From CAZLPZ01 sp964561535 (lineage in GTDB: Bacteria > Pseudomonadota > Alphaproteobacteria > Micavibrionales > Micavibrionaceae): 25,469 bases of DNA. Made by a program: the position numbers and the translations under genes. The notes beneath the pieces were generated by a model. It was not told where the DNA came from and made no database searches. It saw only the letters and a program-made list of their open reading frames with translations. The stretch spans positions 1-25,469 of the forward strand of contig CAZLPZ010000026.1 of NCBI GenBank assembly GCA_964561535.1. The letters are read 5' to 3'. This document shows positions 1-7,937 of this stretch, one piece after another (the stretch's first letter is position 1; each line of letters starts with the position of its first letter).

Positions 1-356
1 AGTGGTTCAATCCGGTCCCGCAGGCTGGCCGCGTGACTTTGGCCAGGGGCGGCATTTTGCGCGCGGACCCTGAATACCCTTCTGTTGTTGGGGTCTTTCA
101 ACCGCTGCGCCAAAGTCACTGGTCAGATACGAAAACGGCGCGCCGATTTTTGTTTGAGATGAGAGCACAGAGGAAGAGGAAGAGAAAGAGAGAGAAAATG
201 AGAATAAAGAACAGAGGTACGCGGGTAAAAAACACAAATATACATAATATAACAACGAAAACATGTTATTTTTACATGGTTTACATCGATCCGTTCAAAA
301 AAAGGATGCCTCAGAACCGCCTAAAAACTGAACGTTACTTCATTTGTGAGGCGAAT
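1..356. other. Left-edge region without a supported gene; purine tract
   Basis: No convincing gene is visible. One plus-strand frame is open from the edge to 362, but beyond about position 160 its translation is Lys/Arg/Asn-rich low-complexity sequence and it has no recognisable domain. Bases 156-217 are strongly purine-rich on the plus strand, with an unbroken purine run of 30 bases at 169-198. The part before about 120 is more G+C-rich and could be the end of something outside the window. Confidence 0.4.
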
Positions 357-1184
357 TTATGAACCAATCTGAATCAACCTCTCGGCAAAAATATCACCGC
401 GTTGAGGGCCATCACCCTCATAAACTATTCGGAGTTTCCCAGACGTAATTTTTTGTTCACTTAACCGAACATACCCAACACGACTCGGATTATCCGCATA
501 GATCGAAAAGTTATTTAATGTCCCCACAAGTTTTTCACTCCCGCCATTCGTCCAAAAAACACGTAAACGGCCATAAGTCCCATGAAGCCCGGTTCGGTTC
601 ACGCGCACCATTAATTCAGGCGGGAACTCCTTTTTCGTTGTCGTGTTTACACGATTCACAAATTTGGCATCTGCTATTTTTGATTTTGCAGAATATGCTC
701 CATGACGCACCACAATCGGCATGGAAATACCTAATGTGACGCGTAACTCCATTTGAATACCCGGGCCTTGATTTTCACCACTTTGTAACCCTTCAGTATT
801 AGGCAACCGTTTAAAGTTTAAATGTAGGCGATATTCCCCGTCTGGTAGATCGGCCGGTTTTTGAAGTTGAATCCGCACAAGCTGCCGTGTTTGAGGTAAC
901 AGTGTAAATTGACGGGGCGAAAATCGAACAAATGTTCGGGGGTCAATCATACCTTCAGGTAAGGTATCAATTTTTTCATACGACCCATCTTCCCGCTGAC
1001 GCGTGACAGACCATTCCAGTCGGTAAACATTCGGGGTATTCGTTGTGTTCAAAACCGTCACATCCGCCGCGCGGGTTCGTCCATCAAAAATAACATAGAT
1101 CGGACTAATCATAATATCCGCAAATGCGGGGAAAGAAAAAAATGTCCCTAAAATAAAACAAAAAACAATCAAACTCTTGCGCAT
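357..1184 (-). CDS. PapD-like periplasmic pilus chaperone
   Basis: This is a 275-residue fimbrial chaperone. By family knowledge it would bind pilin subunits in the periplasm by donor-strand complementation and deliver them to the usher. It starts with a signal peptide (MRKSLIVFCF..., cleavage near FPAFA-D). It continues with the first immunoglobulin-like domain (ISPIYVIFDGRTRAADVTVLN, YRLEW, FSPRQFTLLPQTRQLVRI), which has the usual chaperone F1-G1 pattern, and then a second, weaker domain to the C-terminus. An open frame extends further upstream, but the ATG at 1184 has the signal peptide directly behind it and an AAAGGG ribosome site. That site touches the stop of the broken DUF4402 gene upstream, so the two are probably co-transcribed. 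The usher lies divergently at 2531. Confidence 0.85.
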   Translation of the reverse strand: MRKSLIVFCFILGTFFSFPAFADIMISPIYVIFDGRTRAADVTVLNTTNTPNVYRLEWSVTRQREDGSYEKIDTLPEGMIDPRTFVRFSPRQFTLLPQTRQLVRIQLQKPADLPDGEYRLHLNFKRLPNTEGLQSGENQGPGIQMELRVTLGISMPIVVRHGAYSAKSKIADAKFVNRVNTTTKKEFPPELMVRVNRTGLHGTYGRLRVFWTNGGSEKLVGTLNNFSIYADNPSRVGYVRLSEQKITSGKLRIVYEGDGPQRGDIFAERLIQIGS

Positions 1185-1194
1185 AAAATACCCT

Positions 1195-1660
1195 TTAATA
1201 ATTAACCGTAATATCAATTGTGCCGCTATAGTTACCATCGCTATACATTCCACCTAATCCCGATGTTTGAAGCGTAGCCCCGAATCGAAGATCCGCTGCC
1301 CCGGCACCATCGTTTGTTAAGCTCTATCCCTGCGTAAACAAAACCAACTCAAAGGCCGCCCCCCCTCCCCCCCCCTAAGGTCAAGGAGGTGTCCGGAATC
1401 GATACCGTAAACGGCGTACTGTTTGGAAAACCAGACAAAGCATATTCCCCTCGTACGGGATCCGTAAAAATCGCAAAGGCCGAATCCGCTGTGACGACGT
1501 TTGTCCGACTAACACGTAATGCATGGACAGCATTATTATTTTTAAGCGCAAACATCCCAAAGGATAAAGATTGAACCCGTGTGATTGTTTGCGCCTCTGC
1601 AATTGGGCCCAGCATCAGGAGCCCAACCGTAACCATAAAAAATAAAATAATTTTTGGCAT
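1195..1660 (-). pseudogene. Broken DUF4402 pilin-like gene
   Basis: The first part reads as a secreted DUF4402 protein: signal peptide from the ATG at 1660, cleavage near IAEA-QT, then ITRVQSLSFGMFAL, GEYALSGFP and TPFTVSIPD. After LTLGGG the frame enters a G9-A-G7 tract (minus strand, 1359-1375) and stops at once with TGA. In the frame reached by losing one base, the translation continues AAFELVLFTQG, meets TAG (1324-1326), then runs on as SLTNDGAGAADLRFGATL...YSGTIDITVNY to TAA at 1195. That tail is a typical DUF4402 C-terminus. So a single-base shift and a nonsense codon both separate the halves. The total of 466 bases is one more than 155 codons. It sits between an intact DUF4402 gene and the chaperone. 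Sequencing error in the G tract is possible. Confidence 0.75.
1366..1366 (-). other. Homopolymeric G tract (G9-A-G7) at the frameshift
   Basis: On the minus strand nine G, one A and seven G follow each other at 1359-1375. Tracts of this kind change length by slipped-strand mispairing. Here the tract marks where the DUF4402 reading frame is lost by one base. Confidence 0.7.
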
Positions 1661-1706
1661 TATTGTTGATACCAGAAGAATGTCATCCGAAAAACAATAG
1701 TTCACC

Positions 1707-1745
1707 AAAAAAGAAAATCGCCCACAAGATTTTGAGGGCGATTTT
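1707..1745 (-). terminator. Rho-independent terminator after the intact DUF4402 gene
   Basis: A perfect 10-bp stem (AAAATCGCCC at 1714-1723 with GGGCGATTTT at 1736-1745) has a 12-base loop. On the minus strand it is followed by CTTTTTT. It lies 22 bases beyond the stop of the intact DUF4402 gene and before the broken copy, so it may limit readthrough into the broken copy and the chaperone. Confidence 0.85.
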
Positions 1746-1767
1746 TAAATGGTTATTTTTTTTATGT

Positions 1768-2331
1768 TTAGTATGCTACCGCGATATCAAAACTCCCAGC
1801 ATAAGCACCACTGACATACTGGTTACCACCAGCAACAGTCGTTAAAACAGCGCCAAAGTTAACCGTAGCATCCCCAGAACCGTCCGTCGTCGGTGTCGAA
1901 TCGTCCGCTGTGACAGATGTTAATGTAATAACCGGAGGGGATCCTGAACAAGCACCGCATGTTAAATCGGTCAAGTTACTGGTCGAAACCGTCAATGTAG
2001 TGCTGGGGGCGGCGGCCGAAATAGCATAAACCCCACGGCTGGCGCCCACGGCGCTGACCAAAACAAAAGATGCCGGAGCATTATTAGAAGGTGTAACAAC
2101 ACCGGTTGCCGGTGCCATCGTCAACGTCGCGGTATTCGATCCGCCCGTATCTGCAACAACAACGAAACTACCGAAATTCATCGCCGTGGTTTGCGTCAAG
2201 GTAAAGCTGTTTGCAACGGTTAAGGTCACAGGTTCAGCGGTAAGAGACGCTTGTGCATTTGCCTGACCGGCAGCAGACACGAATCCGGCAATAGCCATAA
2301 TAGCCAGCGCCAGTGTGCGTAGTTTCAACAT
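1768..2331 (-). CDS. DUF4402 pilin-like secreted protein
   Basis: This 187-residue protein has a clear signal peptide (MLKLRTLALAIMAIAGF..., cleavage near GQANA-QA). The mature part is rich in Thr, Ser, Ala, Val and Gly. The DUF4402 pattern is visible as FTLTQTTAMNFGSFVV early, RGVYAISA in the middle, and VNFGAVLTT, YVSGAYAGSFDIAVAY at the end. A Cys pair (LTCGACSG) may form a disulfide. DUF4402 proteins commonly accompany chaperone and usher genes and are thought to be fibre subunits; that role is inferred here from the neighbours. The ATG at 2331 follows an AAGGAG ribosome site at good distance. A strong terminator follows the gene. This looks like the only intact subunit gene in the window. 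Confidence 0.82.
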   Translation of the reverse strand: MLKLRTLALAIMAIAGFVSAAGQANAQASLTAEPVTLTVANSFTLTQTTAMNFGSFVVVADTGGSNTATLTMAPATGVVTPSNNAPASFVLVSAVGASRGVYAISAAAPSTTLTVSTSNLTDLTCGACSGSPPVITLTSVTADDSTPTTDGSGDATVNFGAVLTTVAGGNQYVSGAYAGSFDIAVAY

Positions 2332-2530
2332 AGGGATTCTCCTTGGTTTCTATTTTTGTTGCTGCTGGTCATGTGAAAAACCTGACCATACGTTGACTAA
2401 TATTGCCTGACATCCATTTAACGAATAGTTAACGTGCGACATAATGCGGTAACTATAATTATTACTTATAAAATAAGCATAACTTTCAACACCTTCTCGG
2501 CATTTATCTTGCATAAACAAGGCAGACGCC
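2332..2530. promoter_or_regulatory. Divergent intergenic region between pilin and usher genes
   Basis: Transcription of the pilin gene (minus) and usher gene (plus) must start in or near these 199 bases. The stretch 2417-2490 is very A+T-rich and holds several TATAAT-like words (for example 2454-2459), which read as possible -10 boxes on both strands. A TTGACT at 2393-2398 is followed after an 18-base spacer by TTTAAC, a weak candidate for the usher. None of these stands out enough to fix a start point. Confidence 0.35.
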
Positions 2531-5500
2531 ATGAAACCTATCCCTCTCAGACGAATCGCGATTCTCGCCGCTTTATTGCTGTTTTTACCTCTTGAGGGAA
2601 AAGCTGTCGAAATCTCGCGCCCCCATTTAATGTCCCTTGCGCGACAATTCGTTGATAAAGTTGGGCAAAAATTACCGCCCTCCCCCACAAACAATTCGAA
2701 AACCAACCCAGAATCTGCTCAAGGAAACAATACGGTAAATAAAATTCCGGAAAATGAGCTCCTCCTACTAACCCCGCGGCTATCCAACACCATTACAGTG
2801 GACGCCACCATTGGGGCCTTCCAAAAAAATGGGACCCTCTTTATTGCTTTTCAAGAATTCTGTCAGGGTATGCAATTTCCGATTATTTTTTCAAATGAAA
2901 CAAAATCTGCAACAGGATGGTATATACGCGAGAATTCCCCCTTTAAAATGGATCTTGCCGCGGGGACCGTCCAATCGCGGACGGACCAATTTATCGTAAC
3001 AGGCACCGAATGGTTTTCAGAAAACGGCGTTATCTATATTTCTGCCGAATCAATTCGTAAGTGGATGCACATCGATTATACGGTGAATATCGAGAGCCAA
3101 TTGCTTGATCTTGCTGCCGACGTCCCCTTCCCGCTTGAAGACCGGATCAAACGCCAAAAGTGGCGCGCCACCAAAAATGATATTCCAGTGGTCGCCCAAC
3201 TGCCCCGCGCGCCCAATCCGCCACAATTGATTTCTATTCCAAATACTCAAGTGTCCCTGGGAACGAATTATACGAAAATGGGCATAAACCCAACGGGCAA
3301 ACAATCCGCAACAGCTAATATTTCGACATCGGGTGATGTATTAGGGCATACAACCCGGACACAAGTCGGTCTAAAAACGCCGGAAGGGTTAAATTTTGTT
3401 CGGTTGAAAGGAGAACGTCGATCCGAGACCCCCGACCTTCTCGGCCCCCTTCATGCCAAAAGTTACGAAATAGGAGATATCTCACCAGTCGAACAACTCT
3501 TGACCGGCAGCTCGTCAGAAGAATGGGGCATGCGGGCATCAAACGCCGATGATAATGAACGTGTGGGGTCCATCAGCCGAACCTTAGAAGGGGATATTCC
3601 ACCTGGATGGGACGTTGAACTTTATAATGAAAATCAATTAATCGCCCTTCAAACCAGTTCGGAATCAGGGCGCTATCGTTTCGAGGACATCGATCTTTAT
3701 GCCGGTGATAATGATTTCCGTCTTGTGTTTTATGGGCCGCAAGGTGAAGTCCGAGAAGAAAATGTCAATATTCCTGTGAACCTTGAATCAGTCGGCGAAA
3801 ATAAAGGCTTATATGATATATCTTTAACCTTAAATAATATTCATACCTATGACAAAGAGCCGGATATGAACGAGGACCGGGGAATGCCACATTTCACCGT
3901 CTCCTATGAAAAAGGAATTAATGATGGATTAACCGTCGGTGCGGGATTACAAAATAAACAATCAAACGGAATCAATAAAACACTCGCATCTGGAAACGTT
4001 ATCGCGCGCATTGGCGCCACGTTACTTAATGCAACTCTCGTAACAGATGAAGAATTAGAAACCGCTTTACAAGTCGTCATGCGCCGATCTTTTGGCGAAC
4101 ACGATATCCGAAGCACAACATTATTTGCGACAAATCACTTTAGCCCTGATGCCACGGACACCACCGTCACAACCTTTCGATCAACCAGTGATCTTCAAGG
4201 GCCTCTCTTTGAATTCTTTGGACAAAAAATAAAATATTCTTTTAATTCCAATTATTCAATTAATGCCGATGACATGACAACCAACACGATGAACTTTAAC
4301 CAAAATGCACGGATCGGCGTATACACAATTGGCCATGCTTTAAGACACAGTATAAAAACATCAAGTGACGGGTTAAACACCACCGAAACATCTTCAACAT
4401 TTTCATTAAATCGATCACTTGGCGCAACACGCATGCGTGCATCCGCCCGATATATTTTTGAACCGACATCTGAATTTGATTTACTGACATTATCTCTCTC
4501 ACGAAATTTTAACGATGACCTTCAAGGACAACTTGATTTTGAACAATCTTTGGCCTCAAAACTAACAACGGGGACGGCACGTTTAAATTGGGGCCATAAA
4601 AATTTTGTACTCTCACCGAACATGTCGATTAATAGTGATAAGGATATTCGGGCGGGCATAAATTTACGTTTTGGGCTCGTTCATAATCCTTTTACAGGTG
4701 ATACAAAAATGACCCCCGACTTAGTCAATAATCAAGGAAGCGTGACGTCCCGCGTATTCTTGGATAAAAACGGAAATAATATTTTTGATACAGGCGATGA
4801 ACCCATCGAGGGCGCCGCCATTAAATCGGTGCAATCTGTGAAATATGGACTCACGGATTCAAACGGCATCGCCACAATCACGGATCTTCCTGAATTCCAT
4901 GCGACAGATATTACACTTGAAAACGCGACCTTAGGTGACCCCTATTATATTTCAACCTTTAAAGGTAAATCTGTTTACCCCCGGCCCGGTACAACCGTTA
5001 AAATTGATTTCCCGGTCCATTTATCGGGAGAACTGGACGGCACCGTATCTAAATCTTTAGCTCAAGGACCAGGTGTTGTGGGCGGCGTTCATATTCAGTT
5101 GATCAATAATCGTGGCGAACAGGCATTTTCAACGCTCACAGCTTATGACGGATACTATGTGATCAGTATGATCCCCCCCGGCACCTATTTATTACGTGTA
5201 GATCCAAAAGATTTAAAAGATACAGGTTTTCGACAACGCTTGCCACAATTGATCACGATTAGCCATGACGGCAAGATCATAGCTGGTCAAAATATTCAAT
5301 TGGACCAAGGTACTGAAATTCCGATTCAGTTTACAATCCTAGATCAGAAACCTGATGTCACATCTGGACCAAATGATCATCTTCCTTCACGCGAAATTGC
5401 GCCCATTTTATTAAGCTTTGGATCATACAAATCATCCCTGCTCTCGGCGCTTATGTCTTACCGCATCCGACGGGCCTTGGCACCCGCAGGATTATGGCCC

Positions 5501-5776
5501 CTGGATTTAACAGGTGAAGCTATAGAAAAAACGAAAAATACTGAAAAAATTTTAACAGCACGCATTGCCGCCAACGACTATGATCGTGCCCAAGCAATAT
5601 GCAATATCGTGATCCAACATAAAATCAATTGCGGCATAACGATGGCGCCCAGCTTGTTTTTCAAAATAGGGGCGAATATCCCAACTGAACCGAAAATATC
5701 TCAAGAACTTACAGCTCAACCATTACCATCTGAATCTGCATCGGTTGCAATGGCAACACCCGGTCAAGGGCTTTAA
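2531..5776 (+). CDS. Outer-membrane usher with SdrD-B-like, carboxypeptidase-regulatory-like and SPOR-like C-terminal parts
   Basis: This 1081-residue protein is of the fimbrial usher type, the outer-membrane pore that receives chaperone-subunit complexes and lets the fibre out. A signal peptide (residues 1-25, ending near EGKA) precedes a Pro/Asn-rich linker. Residues about 80-200 form the N-terminal module seen in this usher branch (GWYIREN, ISAESIRKWM). Residues about 230-720 carry the beta-barrel section, including NDFRLVFYGPQGEVREENVN and many alternating strands. About 735-800 is SdrD-B-like (RVFLDKNGNNIFDTGDEP). About 830-910 is a carboxypeptidase-regulatory-like fold (YDGYYVISMIPPGTYLLRV). 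About 955-1050 resembles a SPOR domain (LLSFGSYKSSLLSALMSYRIR ... YDRAQAICNIVIQHKINCGI). It is divergent from the pilin and chaperone genes. The domain boundaries are estimates by eye. Confidence 0.82.
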   Translation: MKPIPLRRIAILAALLLFLPLEGKAVEISRPHLMSLARQFVDKVGQKLPPSPTNNSKTNPESAQGNNTVNKIPENELLLLTPRLSNTITVDATIGAFQKNGTLFIAFQEFCQGMQFPIIFSNETKSATGWYIRENSPFKMDLAAGTVQSRTDQFIVTGTEWFSENGVIYISAESIRKWMHIDYTVNIESQLLDLAADVPFPLEDRIKRQKWRATKNDIPVVAQLPRAPNPPQLISIPNTQVSLGTNYTKMGINPTGKQSATANISTSGDVLGHTTRTQVGLKTPEGLNFVRLKGERRSETPDLLGPLHAKSYEIGDISPVEQLLTGSSSEEWGMRASNADDNERVGSISRTLEGDIPPGWDVELYNENQLIALQTSSESGRYRFEDIDLYAGDNDFRLVFYGPQGEVREENVNIPVNLESVGENKGLYDISLTLNNIHTYDKEPDMNEDRGMPHFTVSYEKGINDGLTVGAGLQNKQSNGINKTLASGNVIARIGATLLNATLVTDEELETALQVVMRRSFGEHDIRSTTLFATNHFSPDATDTTVTTFRSTSDLQGPLFEFFGQKIKYSFNSNYSINADDMTTNTMNFNQNARIGVYTIGHALRHSIKTSSDGLNTTETSSTFSLNRSLGATRMRASARYIFEPTSEFDLLTLSLSRNFNDDLQGQLDFEQSLASKLTTGTARLNWGHKNFVLSPNMSINSDKDIRAGINLRFGLVHNPFTGDTKMTPDLVNNQGSVTSRVFLDKNGNNIFDTGDEPIEGAAIKSVQSVKYGLTDSNGIATITDLPEFHATDITLENATLGDPYYISTFKGKSVYPRPGTTVKIDFPVHLSGELDGTVSKSLAQGPGVVGGVHIQLINNRGEQAFSTLTAYDGYYVISMIPPGTYLLRVDPKDLKDTGFRQRLPQLITISHDGKIIAGQNIQLDQGTEIPIQFTILDQKPDVTSGPNDHLPSREIAPILLSFGSYKSSLLSALMSYRIRRALAPAGLWPLDLTGEAIEKTKNTEKILTARIAANDYDRAQAICNIVIQHKINCGITMAPSLFFKIGANIPTEPKISQELTAQPLPSESASVAMATPGQGL

Positions 5777-5780
5777 TTTT

Positions 5781-6284
5781 TTACGGTTGTATCCGTATGG
5801 GAATAGGTGATTTAACCAAATCGCGGGCTTGCTCGATCCCGTCATTATTCACGGCGATGCACCCTAACGTCCAATTTTCACCAAAACTTTGACGAATTTT
5901 ATGATCCAGCCCATCACCTGTTCCGTGTAACCCGACATGCCCACCTATTTTATCCAATGATCGCCCCTGCTGGCGCGCACGCATCAAGTCATTCGCATTC
6001 GGATAATCAATCAGCATAAAATAACGCCAATCATCAGATAAACGCGCCGGGTGTAACCAATAATCCCCCTCGGGCGTGCGCATATCCCCTTCACGCGTTT
6101 TCGGCCCATAGCCCCGACCAAAGGCCGCATGCAAGCGTGCAACCTCATGTTGCTGTGCGTCAAAAAAGATAATCACCCGATCACTTTTGTCTGCAAGTGC
6201 CTGTACAGCCTCTGTTGCATTTACATAATAAATGGGCGAAAATATAATAATCAAACACAAAAGGGATAAAATGCGACTCATCAT
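5781..6284 (-). CDS. L,D-transpeptidase (YkuD family), periplasmic
   Basis: This is a 167-residue protein with an N-terminal signal sequence (MMSRILSLLCLIIIFSPIYY..., cleavage near VNA-TE). The catalytic motif of YkuD L,D-transpeptidases is present: HVGLHGTG with His about 120, followed by NWTLGCIAVNN with Cys about 142. The TREGDMRTPEGDYWL segment also matches the family. Such enzymes make or exchange 3-3 cross-links in peptidoglycan, or anchor proteins to it, through an acyl-enzyme on the Cys. The protein is short, essentially one catalytic domain. Its stop codon lies four bases from the usher stop on the other strand. The start could be either of two adjacent ATG codons (6284 or 6281); no strong ribosome site decides. 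Confidence 0.88.
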   Translation of the reverse strand: MMSRILSLLCLIIIFSPIYYVNATEAVQALADKSDRVIIFFDAQQHEVARLHAAFGRGYGPKTREGDMRTPEGDYWLHPARLSDDWRYFMLIDYPNANDLMRARQQGRSLDKIGGHVGLHGTGDGLDHKIRQSFGENWTLGCIAVNNDGIEQARDLVKSPIPIRIQP

Positions 6285-6372
6285 GGAATAATCTTATATC
6301 ATAATTTCTTTTTATTTCCTGAATCAAAGAAGCCGAATTTTTAAAAAGAGACATCAAACTGACAATCTTTCC

Positions 6373-6400
6373 TTGACTCTTCCGCCCAATTTTGTATAGT
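6373..6400 (+). promoter_or_regulatory. Sigma-70-type promoter for rplU
   Basis: TTGACT (6373-6378) and TATAGT (6395-6400) are separated by 16 bases, close to the consensus for housekeeping sigma factors. Transcription would begin near 6407, giving a leader of about 75 bases before rplU. This is the best promoter match in the window. Confidence 0.7.
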
Positions 6401-6483
6401 CCCCCCACTTTGCGGAGTCTGGGGCACCCCCCTTGATTCGAGAAAAAACGCAAATTTATTGAATTTGAAAGGGAGCGACAATC

Positions 6484-6798
6484 ATGTTCGCAATCATCCG
6501 CACCGGCGGGAAACAATATAAAGTCGAAAATGGCACCAAATTGCGTGTCGAAAAATTGACAGCTGATAAAGGCGCGACATTCAGTTTTGATCAAGTATTA
6601 ATGGTCGAAAATGAAGGCAAAATGTCCATTGGAGCTCCGTTTGTGAAAGGGGCCACGGTCACTGCCGAAATCATTGATCAAGTACGTGATGACAAGGTTT
6701 TGGTGTTCAAAAAGCGCCGCCGGAAAAATTACCGCCGCACCAAAGGTCATCGTCAAGATCTGACCTTAATCAAGGTTACGGGCATCAAGGCCGCCTAA
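6484..6798 (+). CDS. rplU: 50S ribosomal protein L21
   Basis: The 104-residue product is ribosomal protein L21 throughout. It begins MFAIIRTGGKQYKVENGTKLRVEKL and carries the basic KKRRRKNYRRTKGHRQ segment that contacts 23S rRNA, then ends with LTLIKVTGI. The length is normal for the family. The ATG is preceded by a GGGAG ribosome site. It is the first gene of the usual rplU-rpmA pair. The 181-base gap to rpmA holds a REP-like palindrome and a second small hairpin. Confidence 0.97.
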   Translation: MFAIIRTGGKQYKVENGTKLRVEKLTADKGATFSFDQVLMVENEGKMSIGAPFVKGATVTAEIIDQVRDDKVLVFKKRRRKNYRRTKGHRQDLTLIKVTGIKAA

Positions 6799-6979
6799 GG
6801 GATTATCATCCTGGCGCAGGCCGGGATCCACCCCAGAACAGAGATTTACACGCCGACCTTCAGATCTGGTCTGAACCCCTCGGCAAAACGAAATAAATGC
6901 CTTAAGAACGGGCCAAAACTCCTTCTCCTGGCACGATAAATTTGAGTTAAGCGATAATTTTTATATGAGGAATATATAA
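6799..6979. repeat. REP-like palindrome in the rplU-rpmA gap
   Basis: The palindrome at 6808-6827 pairs ATCCTGGC with GCCGGGAT (one T-G pair) around a GCAG loop. A second hairpin, TTCAGA-TCTGG-TCTGAA, follows at about 6860. No T-run follows either, so they are not standard terminators. The first resembles other palindromes at 9042 and 18783 in this window, in the style of dispersed extragenic repeats. Confidence 0.5.
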
Positions 6980-7249
6980 ATGGCACATAAAAAAGCAGGC
7001 GGTTCCGTTCGCAATGGTCGTGACAGCGCGGGTCAACGGCTGGGGATCAAAGTTTATGGCGGCGAAGCCATTCGGTGCGGTGGAATCATTCTGCGCCAAC
7101 GCGGCACAAAATACATTCCCGGCAAACATGTGGGCCTGGGCAAAGACGATACGATTTTCGCGATGGCTGATGGACATGTTCTCTATACCCGCAAGGCCGG
7201 AAACCGTCCAGTCGTTAACGTGGTCCCGGTCGCAAAAACCGCAGCGTAA
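6980..7249 (+). CDS. rpmA: 50S ribosomal protein L27
   Basis: The 89-residue product is L27, a protein near the peptidyl-transferase centre. It begins MAHKKAGGSVRNGRDSAGQR and contains RCGGIILRQRGTKYIPGKHVGLGKDDTIFA, with a C-terminal extension of ordinary length. There is no N-terminal cleavage extension of the Firmicute type. The ATG follows a GAGGAA ribosome site. A clear terminator at 7353-7386 ends the unit, so obgE downstream is not simply read from this promoter. Confidence 0.97.
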   Translation: MAHKKAGGSVRNGRDSAGQRLGIKVYGGEAIRCGGIILRQRGTKYIPGKHVGLGKDDTIFAMADGHVLYTRKAGNRPVVNVVPVAKTAA

Positions 7250-7352
7250 ATTATTTGCCTCTTCACGGTTCCAGACTGGGGCTCAAAGCCACAAAGGCCC
7301 AACAAGACTGCGAAAAAGTTCAGAACAATTCTCTAATTCTGTATCTATTCAT

Positions 7353-7386
7353 AAAAAAAACCCGCCAAATCCGGCGGGTTTTTTGC
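7353..7386 (+). terminator. Rho-independent terminator after rpmA
   Basis: CCCGCC (7361-7366) pairs with GGCGGG (7373-7378). The stem is flanked by an A-run before and a six-base T-run after (7379-7384). It can act on both strands, so it would also stop the opposite-strand gene ending at 7404. Confidence 0.85.
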
Positions 7387-7403
7387 TTTCATACAGACGT
7401 TCC

Positions 7404-7784
7404 TTAATTAGGAGACAAAGCTTCACAGGCAGCCATGACATATTTTTTTCGTATCAATTGCTTTTTTATTACGGGGCTAATTTCAGGAATTAGAATTCCC
7501 CATAGATGTAAAAATTCAAGTGTGTCCTTCCAATCAACACATGGAAGTGAGTGCGCCTGCATCAACCATTGCTTTACGTTATATTCAATTCCTGTACGCA
7601 GCCCCTGCAATTTTATTAACATCTGGATCGTTTCTGCCCGAAACAATTTCTCATCCAGGCTAAGAATATCCTTTGCGCGTTCTTGGCTTGGGGTATTTTG
7701 TTCTGTTTTGCCTTCCACACCAAGAATAATAGTGTCCCATTTTCTGCATAATACCCCATATTCAGTTGAACCTTGATTTATCAT
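7404..7784 (-). CDS. Orphan protein of 126 residues between rpmA and obgE
   Basis: I do not recognise this protein. It reads as a plausible soluble, largely helical protein (SLDEKLFRAETIQMLIKLQGLRTG ... WKDTLEFLHLWGILIPEISPVIKKQLIRKKYVMAACEA), with no signal peptide and no obvious metal or nucleotide motif. Support for it being real comes from an ATG with a GGGAG ribosome site eight bases upstream and from terminator-like hairpins on both sides. A plus-strand open frame overlaps it (7435-7776) but reads less like protein. It lies against the direction of rplU-rpmA and obgE and so interrupts the common order of those three genes. It is A+T-rich compared with obgE, which would fit a later insertion. 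Confidence 0.6.
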   Translation of the reverse strand: MINQGSTEYGVLCRKWDTIILGVEGKTEQNTPSQERAKDILSLDEKLFRAETIQMLIKLQGLRTGIEYNVKQWLMQAHSLPCVDWKDTLEFLHLWGILIPEISPVIKKQLIRKKYVMAACEALSPN

Positions 7785-7865
7785 TTTTTACACTCCCGCT
7801 AGATATTTTTCGTAATAAACACATTTTTTATTACATATGCAAGCGAAACTTAATTCGCGCCCAAC

Positions 7866-7897
7866 AAAAAACCTCACTTGATTAATCAGGTTTTTTT
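7866..7897 (+). terminator. Terminator-like hairpin upstream of obgE
   Basis: AAAAAACCT (7866-7874) pairs with AGGTTTTTT (7888-7896). The loop contains the palindrome TGATTAATCA. A-runs and T-runs on both sides make it look bidirectional. It shields obgE from upstream transcription. Confidence 0.6.
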
Positions 7898-7922
7898 ATT
7901 CGCTTTTTGAGGAAAAACCCGC

Positions 7923-7937
7923 TATACCTCCCCCATC
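7923..7937 (+). promoter_or_regulatory. Possible -10 box directly upstream of obgE; no Shine-Dalgarno
   Basis: TATACC at 7923-7928 lies only ten bases before the obgE ATG. The bases between are pyrimidine-rich (TCCCCCATC), with no purine-rich ribosome site. If this is the -10 box, the message would begin at or almost at the start codon. No good -35 box is visible. Confidence 0.3.

Noticed and set aside
3..362. Plus-strand frame open from the left edge
   Set aside because: No start or domain is visible and most of it is low-complexity purine tract.
1324..1326. TAG read as an amino acid
   Set aside because: No other gene in the window needs TAG readthrough, and tolR appears to use TAG as its stop.
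1359..1375. Simple on/off phase variation of the DUF4402 gene
   Set aside because: Losing one base would still end at a TAG about a dozen codons later, so slippage alone cannot restore the gene.
7435..7776. Plus-strand frame opposite the orphan at 7404-7784
   Set aside because: No ribosome site, and the minus frame has a good one and a more protein-like composition.
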